This document shows, piece by piece, positions 35,331-44,884 of a stretch of DNA of 64,000 nucleotides. How positions within the stretch are numbered: position 1 is the stretch's first letter; each line of letters opens with the position of its first letter. This DNA comes from an uncultured bacterium. GTDB lineage: Bacteria; Verrucomicrobiota; Lentisphaeria; Victivallales; UBA1829. The translations under genes and the position numbers were made by a program. The notes beneath the pieces were generated by a model that was not told the origin of the DNA, searched no databases, and saw only the letters and a list, made by a program, of their open reading frames with translations. The stretch spans positions 1 through 64,000 of the forward strand of contig CASEYW010000031.1 of assembly GCA_949292215.1 (NCBI GenBank), in the 5' to 3' direction.

Positions 35331-35595
35331 ATGAATAAGAAAAAGTGTTTTCGGGATCGCCCGGGAAAACGGTTCCATCACAAATTCAGCCAGAAAAAGA
35401 TCTACATTCCAAATTACTGGTACACAACACTCTCATGAGATTCAGCGGGAAGAATATGCTGTCGCACCTCTTTTTCCCATGACTCGGGAGAACGATTCCT
35501 TTTGGGGAGTTCCAGGACGGAAGCATCTTTTCAATACGGAATGCAATACACATCCAGAACGCCGGATCATTCCGGAAAAAATGGAAAACGGTTGA
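35331..35595 (+). pseudogene. Frameshifted C-terminal gene remnant
   Basis: A 35-codon frame with AAGGTG before its ATG (35331-35438) ends P-N-Y-W-Y-T-T-L. Coding-like sequence continues in the next frame (35434-35595): E-E-Y-A-V-A-P-L-F-P-M-T-R-E-N-D-S-F-W-G and on to E-K-M-E-N-G. The two look like pieces of one protein broken by a single shift. The family is not recognised. Confidence 0.35.
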
Positions 35596-35663
35596 TCCGA
35601 AAACGCTTCTCTGTCAATCCGAACAGATGGCACGGAGTCTTCCGGATCGCATTGAGCGGATAT

Positions 35664-35699
35664 AAAAAAACAGCGACGGATAAAATACATCCGTCGCTG
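35664..35699 (-). terminator. Intrinsic terminator of the GH39/GH5-like gene
   Basis: On the minus strand CAGCGACGGAT, a seven-base loop, ATCCGTCGCTG and seven T's, 29 bases after the stop codon at 35728. It is a strong rho-independent terminator. Confidence 0.88.
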
Positions 35700-35727
35700 A
35701 AAAGCATCTTCGGAAAAATTGGAACAA

Positions 35728-37617
35728 TCACCTGACCGTTACGGAATCGGGGCCGATAAGATAGATGATCTGCGGAGTCGCCGCAAAAGCGGAAGGTTTC
35801 ACAGAAACGTTTTGTCCGAGATATCCGATGGAGGACTCCAGTTTCCCTTTGACGGACAGCACACATGATTTCTTCTCACGGGCAGTCCAGACAGCGTGCA
35901 CCTTTCTGCGGTCCGGTCTGGTCCAGCTTGCAATATAAACACCGTCTCGAGAAACAGAGACGCTCGGAACCGAGGACCCGTCGGGACGCATTGCCGTCAA
36001 CGTTCTGTACGCAAGATACGCCGGCTTGGGAGAAAGATCCTTGTGCGTAATCCCGAAATGGGACTCCTGATCAAAGGGAATTCCTTCCGGAGACTGAAAT
36101 TCATACCAGAAGAGACGCTGAACCCCTGCTGAAAACGCCAGAAGATAGGTTCTGGGAAGGACTTCCGCCTGGAACTGCTCGGTGGAACCCCCGGTTGAGG
36201 ACTTATAAGTTACAGCTACAATCTTTCCTTTCAGATCGCTGTTCAGCTCAAAGAGAGCACCGGAAATGCCGCGGAAATGGTCCCGGACACCGTAGAGGAT
36301 CGGAACCAGACGGTCCCCCTTTTTCAGTTTCTTATCCGTCAGGAAAATTTCGCCCGGCAGATCCTGCATTTTCACCTTGTCGCGAAACTCCGGAGCAATG
36401 GCGGTTTTTGTCGTATTGTGCGGAATATTTTTGTCGGTCCACCATGCGCCCCAACCGATGTGAAGGCGGTTGCGGTACCGGTCATCCACCTGCACCCGCT
36501 CAATTTTGCCATCGGTCTTTTTCACAAGATCGTAATAGAGCGGCACTCCCCGGGAGAAAATCAGAGTTCCTCCCCGTTTTACATACGATTCCAGAGCATC
36601 GAAATATGCCATCGGAAAGGTTTCGTCCACAGAAGGCACCAGGACCGGGTAGTCCTTCGGATTCAAAGAGGCAAGTTTCTTCAAGGGAATCGTATCCACT
36701 GATTTTGCCATCGGAAAGATTTTTTTGAAATCCAGAGTGGAACTGATGGTGGAAAACGGATAGGAAGGATCGTGAATGCAGGCGATCTTCACCTGTTTCA
36801 AATCGAATCCGGCTTTCTCCAGAACGGGAATAAAAATTTCCCGGAAAATACTGTTTGCCTGATTGGTCGGCCATCCGATTTCCGTGATCCAGAGAGGCTT
36901 GCTTCCGGCGCCGTATTTTGCGAGCAAAGAGCGCAAATCCAGAATATCACGCACAAGTGCGTCCTCCGGGACATTGTCTTTCCGATAAGGATGAATATTC
37001 ATGATGTCGAATCCTGCGGCTGCGCCGGCCTTCAGAGACTCTTCAATGAACGGCATTGGAATTCCCGCCGTGCCTCCATAGAGGACCTGAAGCCCCGGAT
37101 CAATCTTTTTGATCTCCTGGTACGACGCTTTCAGGAGTTCCGCATAACGGGCGGCATTTGGTTTATCGCGCCACATACTTGCCAGATTTTCCTCGTTCCA
37201 GATCTCCCAGAATCGAAGATCATTCCGAAAATGCGTCACCGTGCGGCGGACATATTCCCGCCAGAGATCCAGATGTTTCCATGCGGGAGTCGCCCAGGGA
37301 ACATCATAGTCGAGAATCGGCAGAACATTCATTCCGTTCTTCTTTGCAAGCGCAATCAGTTCATCCAAACGCTTGAAATCCCATTTGCCGTTCTTTGCCG
37401 ACTGGATCCGCAGCCAGTCGAAATCGGTGCGGACCCAATTGATCCCGGCGGAACGCATCAGCTTGAATTCCTGCGGAGCAATTCCGAACTCTCCACGGGA
37501 AACATGTGCACAAACGCCATATGGATCGGACGCCGTGGTTGACGGTGCTGCTGTCAGAGCCGCAGCAAATAACGCGGCGAACAAACCCAGAGAAAATTTT
37601 CCAGCAATCAATTTCAT
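35728..37617 (-). CDS. Secreted GH39/GH5-like (clan A) glycoside hydrolase
   Basis: 629 residues from the ATG at 37617, chosen over 37668 because AAAGGAAAAA precedes it and a Sec signal follows at once (ending A-A-L-T-A-A). The barrel begins Y-G-V-C-A-H-V-S. The acid/base lies in W-E-I-W-N-E-E-N and the nucleophile in W-I-T-E-I-G-W-P-T, a clan GH-A pair seen in GH39 and related families. The C-terminal 300 residues include a Rossmann-like glutamine-amidotransferase-type unit and a beta domain. It is the last gene of a lacI - pseudopilin - glycosidase set on the minus strand. Confidence 0.82.
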   Translation of the reverse strand: MKLIAGKFSLGLFAALFAAALTAAPSTTASDPYGVCAHVSRGEFGIAPQEFKLMRSAGINWVRTDFDWLRIQSAKNGKWDFKRLDELIALAKKNGMNVLPILDYDVPWATPAWKHLDLWREYVRRTVTHFRNDLRFWEIWNEENLASMWRDKPNAARYAELLKASYQEIKKIDPGLQVLYGGTAGIPMPFIEESLKAGAAAGFDIMNIHPYRKDNVPEDALVRDILDLRSLLAKYGAGSKPLWITEIGWPTNQANSIFREIFIPVLEKAGFDLKQVKIACIHDPSYPFSTISSTLDFKKIFPMAKSVDTIPLKKLASLNPKDYPVLVPSVDETFPMAYFDALESYVKRGGTLIFSRGVPLYYDLVKKTDGKIERVQVDDRYRNRLHIGWGAWWTDKNIPHNTTKTAIAPEFRDKVKMQDLPGEIFLTDKKLKKGDRLVPILYGVRDHFRGISGALFELNSDLKGKIVAVTYKSSTGGSTEQFQAEVLPRTYLLAFSAGVQRLFWYEFQSPEGIPFDQESHFGITHKDLSPKPAYLAYRTLTAMRPDGSSVPSVSVSRDGVYIASWTRPDRRKVHAVWTAREKKSCVLSVKGKLESSIGYLGQNVSVKPSAFAATPQIIYLIGPDSVTVR

Positions 37618-37645
37618 GCGTTTTTCCTTTCTACTGTTTTCTATG

Positions 37646-38455
37646 TTATTGATAGATGGATACATCAAACAGATATTCCGAAATCATGAACCGGAAATTG
37701 AACGGACAGGTATTCAATGCGGTACGCCCTTTCGACTCCACATGACCGTCCGCAGCACCGACTGTCGCCTGCTCACCGTGGGCAAGGTGCAGTCCGACAA
37801 CTTGAGGGTCCAGCGGATTACTCGGAGAGATCGACCAGCAGGAGCGGCCCCGTTCCACCCCTTCCGTCGCGACACTGTCCGCAAGCAGATAGGTTGCACT
37901 CGGCATTTTCATCTTATGAGGAAGAAAGAACTGATTGTCGGTACTTCCGAATGTCAGAAAATATTCTCCGAGACGTTCCTTTTTCAACCCATCCCCAGCA
38001 TGGTATTGCAAATCATTCCTTCCTTTCAAAAACCCATACCGTCCCCACAGGCGATTGTTCATATCTACTTTTGTATTCTCCATGTTTCCGGGACAGCGCA
38101 GAACTTTCCAGGAAACATATTTTCCACCGGTCAGGACTTCTGTCCATGTCCGATAGCTGCCGTTCCATTCCATCACAGTGACCATGCAGCCGGCGTAATC
38201 CTCTGAATACAGCAGTTGCCCCTTCATTCCCTGACTCACATTGTTGACGCAGGCGATTTTCTGAGCCATCTTTCTCGCATGCTGAAGCGCCGGCAAAAGC
38301 ATACCGGCAAGGATTGCTATGATCGCAATCACAATTAGAAGCTCGATCAATGTAAATTTTTCAGGAAGCTGAAACAATCTGCCTGATGCGTTTTTACTCC
38401 TTTGCGTTATTTCTTCCGGGTTCTGAATCATACATTGTTTCTGTTTTTCTTTCAT
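37646..38455 (-). CDS. Pseudopilin (prepilin-type N-terminal methylation domain)
   Basis: 269 residues. The leader is long (33 residues) and basic, followed by [18 protein letters not shown], the prepilin peptidase site with Glu at +5 and the hydrophobic assembly helix. A DUF1559-type C-terminal segment reads [18 protein letters not shown]. Type II/IV pseudopilins assemble short periplasmic pili for secretion. It lies between a lacI gene and a glycosidase on one strand, suggesting sugar-controlled expression. It is the intact counterpart of the gene cut at 21.1 kb. Confidence 0.88.
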   Translation of the reverse strand: MKEKQKQCMIQNPEEITQRSKNASGRLFQLPEKFTLIELLIVIAIIAILAGMLLPALQHARKMAQKIACVNNVSQGMKGQLLYSEDYAGCMVTVMEWNGSYRTWTEVLTGGKYVSWKVLRCPGNMENTKVDMNNRLWGRYGFLKGRNDLQYHAGDGLKKERLGEYFLTFGSTDNQFFLPHKMKMPSATYLLADSVATEGVERGRSCWSISPSNPLDPQVVGLHLAHGEQATVGAADGHVESKGRTALNTCPFNFRFMISEYLFDVSIYQ

Positions 38456-38508
38456 CTGCTATCCGCCTTTTCTTGTTATCATATCCATTTTCTGCAACTG
38501 CTTCATAC

Positions 38509-39603
38509 TTAAAGCGGCATGCTTTCTCTCCGCTGCTCATCCAATCTCTTGATCGAGTCCCGCAGGACCAGTCTTCCGCCCAGATACTGGACGGATGTCA
38601 CATTCATCCGGTGCCGGCCGATTCCTTCAATCATTTCGATCAGGGAGGCCGCGGCAAATTCAGAAACTTTGCTCCATGGGAGTTCAAAAGAGCTCAAGGA
38701 CGGATTCAGAATTTCACAGATGGAGAGAGTATTGTCAACGCCGCAGACACTGAACGTATCGGGAATTGCAATATTACGCGCCTGGCATGCCTGATAAAAA
38801 CCGGCAGCGGCCCAGTCATTCACAAACACAATAGCGGTCGGACGCGGCGTCACACGGAGAAGTTCACTCAGACACGGTTTCATATCCGGCAGAGACTGAA
38901 GCGGAGAAAACTCCCGATCCGGATACGTTTTATGTTCAATCAGAAGCGCTTCGTCGTAAAGCCCGGCAGCCCGCATTGTTTCCACATATCCCCGTTCCCG
39001 GGCAACGAACATTTTATGATGCGTCTCATGGTTGACAAAAGCAATCCGGGTATGTCCCATTTTCAGAAAATGCTCCGTCATCACCACGCCGACAGCATAG
39101 TTGTCAATCGCGATCTGAGGACAGAGCATGCCGGGGTTGTAGGACCCGAATCCGACCACCGGAAGCTCCGGCGGCAGAAACTGCATAAAATCCGGTACAT
39201 CGAAAGAACTTTTAATCAGAATTCCGTCCGAAGACACCAGACTCTCCGCCTGCTCCGCCGGAGATAACTCCGGTGACGCGAACTGCACCTCATAACGACA
39301 GTTCGCCGCACGGCAGGCATTCTCTATCCCGTGCAGATATTCATTCCATAGATGATGACCGCTCCAGGCGGAAGTCATATCCGGTGTTACAACACAGATT
39401 CGCTTCATTGCCTTCCGAGTCTTCGGCTCCGTTCCGGCAATCACACGGCGTTTCGATTCCAGATAATTCGTGGATTTCAAAACTTCCATCGTCTTCGCAT
39501 ACAGACCGGGGGCAATGTTGTCGGCTCCGTTCAGTACACGGCTGACTGTTCCAGTCGACACCCCCGCCATTCTCGCGATGTCTTTTATGGTATAATCGGA
39601 CAT
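38509..39603 (-). CDS. LacI-family transcriptional regulator
   Basis: 364 residues. The start at 39603 is chosen because GGAAGGTGG precedes it and it begins directly with the HTH: Y-T-I-K-D-I-A-R-M-A-G-V-S-T-G-T-V-S-R-V-L-N-G. A periplasmic-binding-type sensor domain follows (I-A-I-D-N-Y-A-V-G near 160 and the late F-S-V-C-G-V-D-N). A perfect consensus sigma70 promoter and three palindromic octamers lie upstream. It likely controls itself and the downstream pseudopilin and glycosidase genes in response to a sugar. Confidence 0.92.
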   Translation of the reverse strand: MSDYTIKDIARMAGVSTGTVSRVLNGADNIAPGLYAKTMEVLKSTNYLESKRRVIAGTEPKTRKAMKRICVVTPDMTSAWSGHHLWNEYLHGIENACRAANCRYEVQFASPELSPAEQAESLVSSDGILIKSSFDVPDFMQFLPPELPVVGFGSYNPGMLCPQIAIDNYAVGVVMTEHFLKMGHTRIAFVNHETHHKMFVARERGYVETMRAAGLYDEALLIEHKTYPDREFSPLQSLPDMKPCLSELLRVTPRPTAIVFVNDWAAAGFYQACQARNIAIPDTFSVCGVDNTLSICEILNPSLSSFELPWSKVSEFAAASLIEMIEGIGRHRMNVTSVQYLGGRLVLRDSIKRLDEQRRESMPL

Positions 39604-39634
39604 TCCACCTTCCATCCTTTTCTTCACTGTTTTC

Positions 39635-39663
39635 ATTATACCATAAAACTGGAATATTGTCAA
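39635..39663 (-). promoter_or_regulatory. Consensus sigma70 promoter of the lacI-type gene
   Basis: On the minus strand TTGACA (39663-39658), a 17-base spacer and TATAAT (39640-39635), both boxes exact, 31 bases before the ATG at 39603. Such a strong promoter on a repressor gene implies tight control by an operator. Confidence 0.85.
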
Positions 39664-39671
39664 CCCCTATT

Positions 39672-39701
39672 TTCATGAATTTTCATGAAAATATTCATGA
39701 A
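39672..39701. promoter_or_regulatory. Three copies of the palindrome TTCATGAA
   Basis: Copies lie at 39672-39679, 39682-39689 and 39694-39701, spaced 10 and 12 bases apart, roughly one helical turn. They are just upstream of the -35 box of the lacI-type gene. They may be an operator array for that regulator or an activator site. Confidence 0.6.
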
Positions 39702-39716
39702 CAAAAAAATCTACCC

Positions 39717-39761
39717 AAAAAAAACGGTACTTCCCTTTCCGGAACACACAGGGAAGTACCG
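39717..39761 (-). terminator. Intrinsic terminator of the receiver gene
   Basis: On the minus strand CGGTACTTCCCT, a 13-base loop, AGGGAAGTACCG and eight T's, 27 bases after the stop at 39788. Confidence 0.88.
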
Positions 39762-39787
39762 CTGTAATTGCAAAGCCAGAGCTTCGC

Positions 39788-40192
39788 TTACTGTTTCTTT
39801 TCATCAAGAATCCGACGGATTTCCGCAGCCATTGCGGCGATCCGATGCGGCTTCGGCAGGAAGCCCGCGGCACCGTTTGCGAGCAGATCATCCACCTCGT
39901 CATGAGAAACAAAACCGCTGGAAAGCAAAACCTTCACGTTTGGATCAAGCTCTTTCAGCTTATAAAAAGTGGTATGACCTCCCTGCTGCGGCATGATCAT
40001 ATCCAGCAGGACGAGATCAATCTGACCGGGGTTGTTCTGATAGATTTCAACGGCATCAAGACCGTTTTCGGCAAGCAGGACGGAATATCCCAGTTTCTGC
40101 AGAGCCTCAATCAGGAAATCCCACACGGTTTCCTGATCATCAACAATCAGAATGGTCTCGGTTCCCGTGGGAAGCGCCAGTTTGTTTGTCAT
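39788..40192 (-). CDS. Stand-alone response regulator receiver protein
   Basis: 134 residues, a single REC domain. Acidic pair D18-D19 in I-L-I-V-D-D, phosphoacceptor Asp64 in V-L-L-D-M-I-M-P, S-S-G near 92 and Lys near 113 (F-L-P-K-P) are all present. No output domain, so it works by protein contact, as CheY-type or hybrid-kinase accessory receivers do. AAAGGAG precedes the ATG. It follows the Ser/Thr kinase gene on the same strand with 64 bases between, so the two may be co-expressed. Confidence 0.9.
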   Translation of the reverse strand: MTNKLALPTGTETILIVDDQETVWDFLIEALQKLGYSVLLAENGLDAVEIYQNNPGQIDLVLLDMIMPQQGGHTTFYKLKELDPNVKVLLSSGFVSHDEVDDLLANGAAGFLPKPHRIAAMAAEIRRILDEKKQ

Positions 40193-40256
40193 ATTTCATC
40201 TCCTTTCAATCGCCGAAGGGTCTCCGGGGAAGATTTTCTCCGCACCGCCAGTCAAA

Positions 40257-42464
40257 TCAGAGAAGCGGCTTCAGCACTTTTTCATAGTTGGCATAACTGT
40301 CCGACCCCTTGAGCCGTTCCAGCAATGATCTCACTTTACCTCTTGTCCGGTATTTATCAACAGCCGATTCATATTTCAACCGTTCGATTTCCCGTTCGGC
40401 ATAAGCATCCACGGTCTGTTTCAATTCCGTGTTGGCGGGATCGGCCTTGCAGGCAGCTCCGTAATTGCCGAGAAGAAATTCACAGGAGGAACGCACCATC
40501 GCCGGATTTCTTTTCAAAGAGGAATCGTTCATCAGCAGTCTATACAGAGAAGATGCGGGAAAGGCATTCCATTCTTTCTGACGCAGTTCGCCCAGCGGCG
40601 TCTTGTAATCGATGCAGCCGCCTGTGATGATTTCAATTCGTCCGTAGCCGCTGATCGGATATCCGGAGAAGCGGGTTCCGCTGTCGGTCAAGATGGAATA
40701 AACTTTTGCAAGGCGTGTATTTTCCGCATCTTTTGAGGCGAGCCAGGAATAGAGGTACGGTTTTTTCACCTGTTCCGACGCCACAAGCACATCGACATTG
40801 CGGAATTTTCCTGCGGCCTGCAGCGAAAGGATTTTCAGCCGAATCTCCTTTTCGTCGCGTTTTTCCTCCCGCTTTTTCATGGAGACGATTTCTTTTTCCG
40901 CCTGAAGAAAACGTGCATAAAGGGCTCGGAGATCGGATGCCTGCTTTTCATTCAAAGCGGACAGTTTCCCGTTGTTCTGCCGGAGGGAGTCGTAGTCCGC
41001 GGTACGTTCAACAGTCCGGCGGAGCGATTCATTGGTTTTCCGCATTCCGTCCAGTTCTGCGGAAAGAGCATCCGCACGTTTTTGTTCCGCTGAATTTTTC
41101 TGAACAAGGGAGAGATTCTCACCGGCAGCGATTTCCAGTTCGAGATTGGCAATCAGAAGAAGCATTTTTGTCCGATTGAACTCCTGTTCTGGAGCATGGA
41201 GATTCGGCAGTTCGTCCAGAATCTTCTTGCCTTCCGCCAGAATGGACTTCCGGTCCAGACTCCTGTCCGTGGACAATTTTTCAAAGTAGGCGACTTTCGG
41301 ATAGACTCTGAGAGAATCCTGAGGTCCCGCATCAAAAATAGTATACAGCATCAGCATCACGACCACCACGGCAACGGCTGTGATGAATCCGGTTGCCAGA
41401 CGATCCATCAGCATATTTTTCGTACTGACCCGATCCACCACTTTTGCCTTCAGTTCCGAAGACTCGTTCTGCATATCGTAGTCGAGGCGCTTGATGGAAA
41501 TCGTATGGACATCAGGAACCAGGCTCTTGTTCGGAGCCGTTTTCTGACGGATGGTCCAGATTGCCTTCAGCACCTCTTCCATGGAAGCGAAACGGTTCTC
41601 CGGTTTTTTCGCCATCATGCGTTTGACCAGCGCCTCGACGGGAAGCGGTATCCCGGGCACCAGACGACGCAGAGGAATCGGCTCCGCTTCCTGGTGCTGA
41701 CGGGCAATCTTCTTCACGGTTTCCCCGTCATAAGGCAATCGTCCGGAAATCATCTGATAGAGGGTGATGCCCAGACTGTAAATATCGCTCCGCGGGTCCA
41801 GCTTTTCCCCCGCAAACTGTTCCGGACTCATGTAGGAGGGACTGCCGGAAATTTCCATTCCTTCCGTCCATTCGGACTGGTTCATCGCAAGCCCGAGGTC
41901 GGTCAACTTGACAATTCCGTCATCGGTTGTCATGATGTTGTCCGGCTTGACATCGCGGTGTATGAGCCCGGCCTCGTCCCATGCGTAGTAGAGAGCCTCC
42001 GCCACCTGCTGGGCAATGTGCAAAGCCTCATCAACCGGAATACGCCCTTCCCTGCGCAGACGAGCCTTGAGGTTCTCCCCATTGACGTAGGTCATTGCAA
42101 GATAACAGATTCCATCCTCCTCCCCCACAGCAAGCGCCTGTACCAGATTCGTATGGCTGAGTTTGGCGGCGGCACGCGCTTCACGCAGGAAATCATCAAT
42201 TCCCTTTGAAGTGGTGTATTCCGGAGAAAGGACCTTCAAAGCGACCTGCCGGTCCAGCGAAAGCTGAGTCGCCTTGTACACGGTCCCGATGGAACCTGCG
42301 CCGATCCGGTTGAGAATGACAAAATCACCGATGATGCAGCCGGGATCAAACTTTCCCGGAGGAATCTGAATCGTCTTGCCGCAGCCTGCACAGACCACGG
42401 GATATCCGCGGGACATGTCATCCACGGCAATTGTATAATAACAGAACGGACAGCGATAGCGCAT
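40257..42464 (-). CDS. Membrane Ser/Thr protein kinase with N-terminal zinc ribbon
   Basis: 735 residues from the ATG at 42464, chosen because the zinc ribbon C-P-F-C ... C-A-G-C begins there. The kinase domain spans about 46-300: G-x-G-x-x-G at 55-60, Lys77 in V-A-L-K-V-L, H-R-D-V-K-P-D-N at 169-176 and D-L-G (189-191) replacing DFG. A single membrane helix (about 355-377) follows. The extracytoplasmic part has coiled coil (about 455-560) and an unassigned C-terminal domain. This Pkn2/PknB-like layout is common in Planctomycetes-Verrucomicrobia-Lentisphaerae genomes. Confidence 0.9.
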   Translation of the reverse strand: MRYRCPFCYYTIAVDDMSRGYPVVCAGCGKTIQIPPGKFDPGCIIGDFVILNRIGAGSIGTVYKATQLSLDRQVALKVLSPEYTTSKGIDDFLREARAAAKLSHTNLVQALAVGEEDGICYLAMTYVNGENLKARLRREGRIPVDEALHIAQQVAEALYYAWDEAGLIHRDVKPDNIMTTDDGIVKLTDLGLAMNQSEWTEGMEISGSPSYMSPEQFAGEKLDPRSDIYSLGITLYQMISGRLPYDGETVKKIARQHQEAEPIPLRRLVPGIPLPVEALVKRMMAKKPENRFASMEEVLKAIWTIRQKTAPNKSLVPDVHTISIKRLDYDMQNESSELKAKVVDRVSTKNMLMDRLATGFITAVAVVVVMLMLYTIFDAGPQDSLRVYPKVAYFEKLSTDRSLDRKSILAEGKKILDELPNLHAPEQEFNRTKMLLLIANLELEIAAGENLSLVQKNSAEQKRADALSAELDGMRKTNESLRRTVERTADYDSLRQNNGKLSALNEKQASDLRALYARFLQAEKEIVSMKKREEKRDEKEIRLKILSLQAAGKFRNVDVLVASEQVKKPYLYSWLASKDAENTRLAKVYSILTDSGTRFSGYPISGYGRIEIITGGCIDYKTPLGELRQKEWNAFPASSLYRLLMNDSSLKRNPAMVRSSCEFLLGNYGAACKADPANTELKQTVDAYAEREIERLKYESAVDKYRTRGKVRSLLERLKGSDSYANYEKVLKPLL

Positions 42465-42628
42465 CTTTTCCCCAGTGAAACAAAACTGAACTCTTCCTAA
42501 ATATACACTTGTTTGCCGTTTTGACAAGAGAATGGAGCGGAAATGTCATCAAATATTACGGCGGACCGGAAGTCCCTCTGACGTCACTTCCGCGTCCCGA
42601 GGAGAAGGACGCGGAAGTTCTATTCTGT

Positions 42629-43909
42629 TCAAGCGTTGGCAAGAGCCTGATCGAAATCGGCCTTGAGATCATCAATGTGTTCAATGCCGACAGAAACACG
42701 GATCAGATCCGGTGAAACACCTGCCGCAATCAGTTCCGCTTCGCTGAGCTGGCGATGCGTCATGCTTGCCGGATGCAGAACGCAGGTACGGATATCCGCA
42801 ACATGAACGACGATTGCCGCCAGTTTCAAACTGTCCATGACACGCTCTCCGGCTTTGACACCGCCCTTCACGCCGAAGCAGAGCACTCCGCTGCACCCGC
42901 GTTTGAGGTATTTCTGAACCAGCGGCTGCTGGGGACTGTTCTTCAATCCGGGATAATTAACCCAGCTGACCTTCGGATGCTGCTCCAGGAACTCCGCCAT
43001 GGCAAGAGCGTTGGCACAGTGGCGTTCCATACGGAGATGAAGGGTTTCGGCCCCCATCATGGAAAGAAACGCGTTGTAGGGAGCCATCCCGCTGCCGAGA
43101 TCGCGAATCCACTGGGCGCGCATTTTCACGGAGTAGGGACACGCAGGAAAATCACGGGTATAAACGAGCCCATGATAGCTTTCGTCCGGCTGAACAAGTT
43201 CCGGGAATTTACCGTTGTTCCAGTCGAAACCGCCTTTTTCGACGATCATTCCGCCGACGCTGGTCGCATGACCGTCAATATACTTCGTTGTCGAATGAGT
43301 GACGATGTCCGCACCGAATTCAAACGGACGGCAGAGGAACGGTGTCGGGAACGTATTGTCCACCACCAGCGGCAGTCCGTGACGGTGCGCGACTTTTGCA
43401 AATTTTTCGACATCAAGAACAATCAGCGCCGGATTTGCCAGCATTTCGGCGAACACGGCTTTCGTTTCCGGACGAATCGCCGCCTCAAGCTCCTCCTCCG
43501 AAACATCGGGCGAGACGAATGTGAACGACAATCCTGTCTTTTTCAGTGTGTTGGAGAACAGGGAAACGGTTCCGCCATACAGACTGGATGCCGCCACGAT
43601 GTGATCTCCGCTCCGTGCGATGTTCAGAAGTGCAAGCGCATTCGCATTCTGTCCCGAACTCGTCGCAACGGCGGCAACTCCGCCTTCCAGTGCGGCGATT
43701 TTCTTTTCGAAGCAGTCCACGGTCGGATTTGCCAGGCGTGTATAGAAAAAGCCGTCGCGTTTCAAGTCAAACAGATCCGCCACACTCTGGGCGTCGTCGT
43801 ATTTGTAGGTGGTGCTCTGCACAAGCGGCTGGACGCGGGGACCGCCGTTTTCAGGAGTATAGCCGCTCTGAACGGCGATCGTTTCAAGTTTCCAGTGATT
43901 CTGTTCCAT
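42629..43909 (-). CDS. metY: O-acetylhomoserine sulfhydrylase (PLP enzyme)
   Basis: 426 residues, the usual MetY size. Start at 43909 gives M-E-Q-N-H-W-K-L-E-T; the longer frame to 43978 is unlikely. Family motifs: Q-S-T-T-Y-K-Y near the N-terminus, Y-T-R-L-A-N-P-T, S-S-G-Q-N-A-N-A-L, V-D-N-T-F-P-T-P and the PLP lysine in H-S-T-T-K-Y-I-D-G-H. It makes homocysteine from O-acetylhomoserine and sulfide in methionine synthesis. It stands alone between a kinase and an AraC gene. Confidence 0.93.
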   Translation of the reverse strand: MEQNHWKLETIAVQSGYTPENGGPRVQPLVQSTTYKYDDAQSVADLFDLKRDGFFYTRLANPTVDCFEKKIAALEGGVAAVATSSGQNANALALLNIARSGDHIVAASSLYGGTVSLFSNTLKKTGLSFTFVSPDVSEEELEAAIRPETKAVFAEMLANPALIVLDVEKFAKVAHRHGLPLVVDNTFPTPFLCRPFEFGADIVTHSTTKYIDGHATSVGGMIVEKGGFDWNNGKFPELVQPDESYHGLVYTRDFPACPYSVKMRAQWIRDLGSGMAPYNAFLSMMGAETLHLRMERHCANALAMAEFLEQHPKVSWVNYPGLKNSPQQPLVQKYLKRGCSGVLCFGVKGGVKAGERVMDSLKLAAIVVHVADIRTCVLHPASMTHRQLSEAELIAAGVSPDLIRVSVGIEHIDDLKADFDQALANA

Positions 43910-43995
43910 AATGTCCGATGTTCCTTTCCGATAAATGTTCGTAACTATAAAAATACAGTGAAAACAGGAAGAAATCAACTTGTCCGGGAAGATTT

Positions 43996-44829
43996 TCAGC
44001 GGTTTTTATAAGCATCCGGACTGTATCGATAGTAATGCTTGAATGCACGGGCAAAGCTGGTGGCGGAAACATAGCCGAGACGTTCTCCGATCTCTTTGCA
44101 GGTCAGAGTGTTGTCGCGCAGAAGACGCCGTGCGACCCGCATCCGTTCATCCATGGCGAAAACCCCCGGAGTGATCCCGGTCTGCGCTTTGAACACACGC
44201 GTCAGATGCTCCCTGGAAACATGCAGTTTCTCCGCGACTGCGGAAATGTCGAGCTCACGATCCAGATTCGCGGAAATGATCTCCTGAGCCGACCGGACCA
44301 GCTCAGCCTTCGGCGAAAAACTCTCCTTGAATTCAATGCACTCCCCGAACGAAGCCAATGCGTCGGAAACGATCTTCGCTCCCGCGGTCGGCGTCAGGAA
44401 CTGGAATGTCCCCCGCTGGCTGTGATAGGATTCCAGATGACGCACAAACCCCTTGTCCAGCGGCAGATCGAAAACATAGCCGTAGCGTGAATTCAGATCA
44501 GCCATAATTTCCGGAATGTGCTTTCCGTAAAAAGAAATCCAGAGAAAAATCCACGGCTCGGAAACATGTCCCGGATAATAATACGCGGTATCCGGGTCCC
44601 CCAGACAGGCAAGAAAGGTTCTGCCGGGAAGCATCCGGAACACTTCGTTTTTGCAGCGGAAAGCCCCCTCCCCGGAAATTGTGGTGACAATCTGTGCGGA
44701 ATAGATGTCGCGTCCATTCCCCTCCAGATGGTAGGTGGGAGATTTCTGTTCCTCCAGAACGATTTCGTCCGGCACGGATAACGACTCTATTGGTTTCAGA
44801 ATCTGAAAACGAACTTCCCAAAGTCTCAT
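43996..44829 (-). CDS. AraC-family transcriptional regulator
   Basis: 277 residues. The N-terminal cupin-type sensor (I-S-G-E-G-A-F-R-C, M-L-P-G-R-T-F-L) is followed by a double HTH from about 180: I-S-A-V-A-E-K-L-H-V-S-R-E-H-L-T-R-V-F, then I-G-E-R-L-G-Y-V-S-A-T-S-F-A-R-A-F-K-H-Y-Y. It is divergent from the ThuA-like and Gfo/Idh/MocA genes, its probable targets. Confidence 0.92.
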   Translation of the reverse strand: MRLWEVRFQILKPIESLSVPDEIVLEEQKSPTYHLEGNGRDIYSAQIVTTISGEGAFRCKNEVFRMLPGRTFLACLGDPDTAYYYPGHVSEPWIFLWISFYGKHIPEIMADLNSRYGYVFDLPLDKGFVRHLESYHSQRGTFQFLTPTAGAKIVSDALASFGECIEFKESFSPKAELVRSAQEIISANLDRELDISAVAEKLHVSREHLTRVFKAQTGITPGVFAMDERMRVARRLLRDNTLTCKEIGERLGYVSATSFARAFKHYYRYSPDAYKNR

Positions 44830-44884
44830 TGCAGACGCTCACAAAGTGTAATGTTAATATCACATTTTGTATACATATACCTTC

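Noticed and set aside
42586-42618. Intrinsic terminator after metY
   Set aside because: ACTTCCGCGTCC/GGACGCGGAAGT pairs well but no T run follows on the transcribed strand, so it was not listed as a terminator.
42755-44011. 418-codon plus-strand frame over metY
   Set aside because: MetY carries every PLP-enzyme motif on the other strand; this frame has none.
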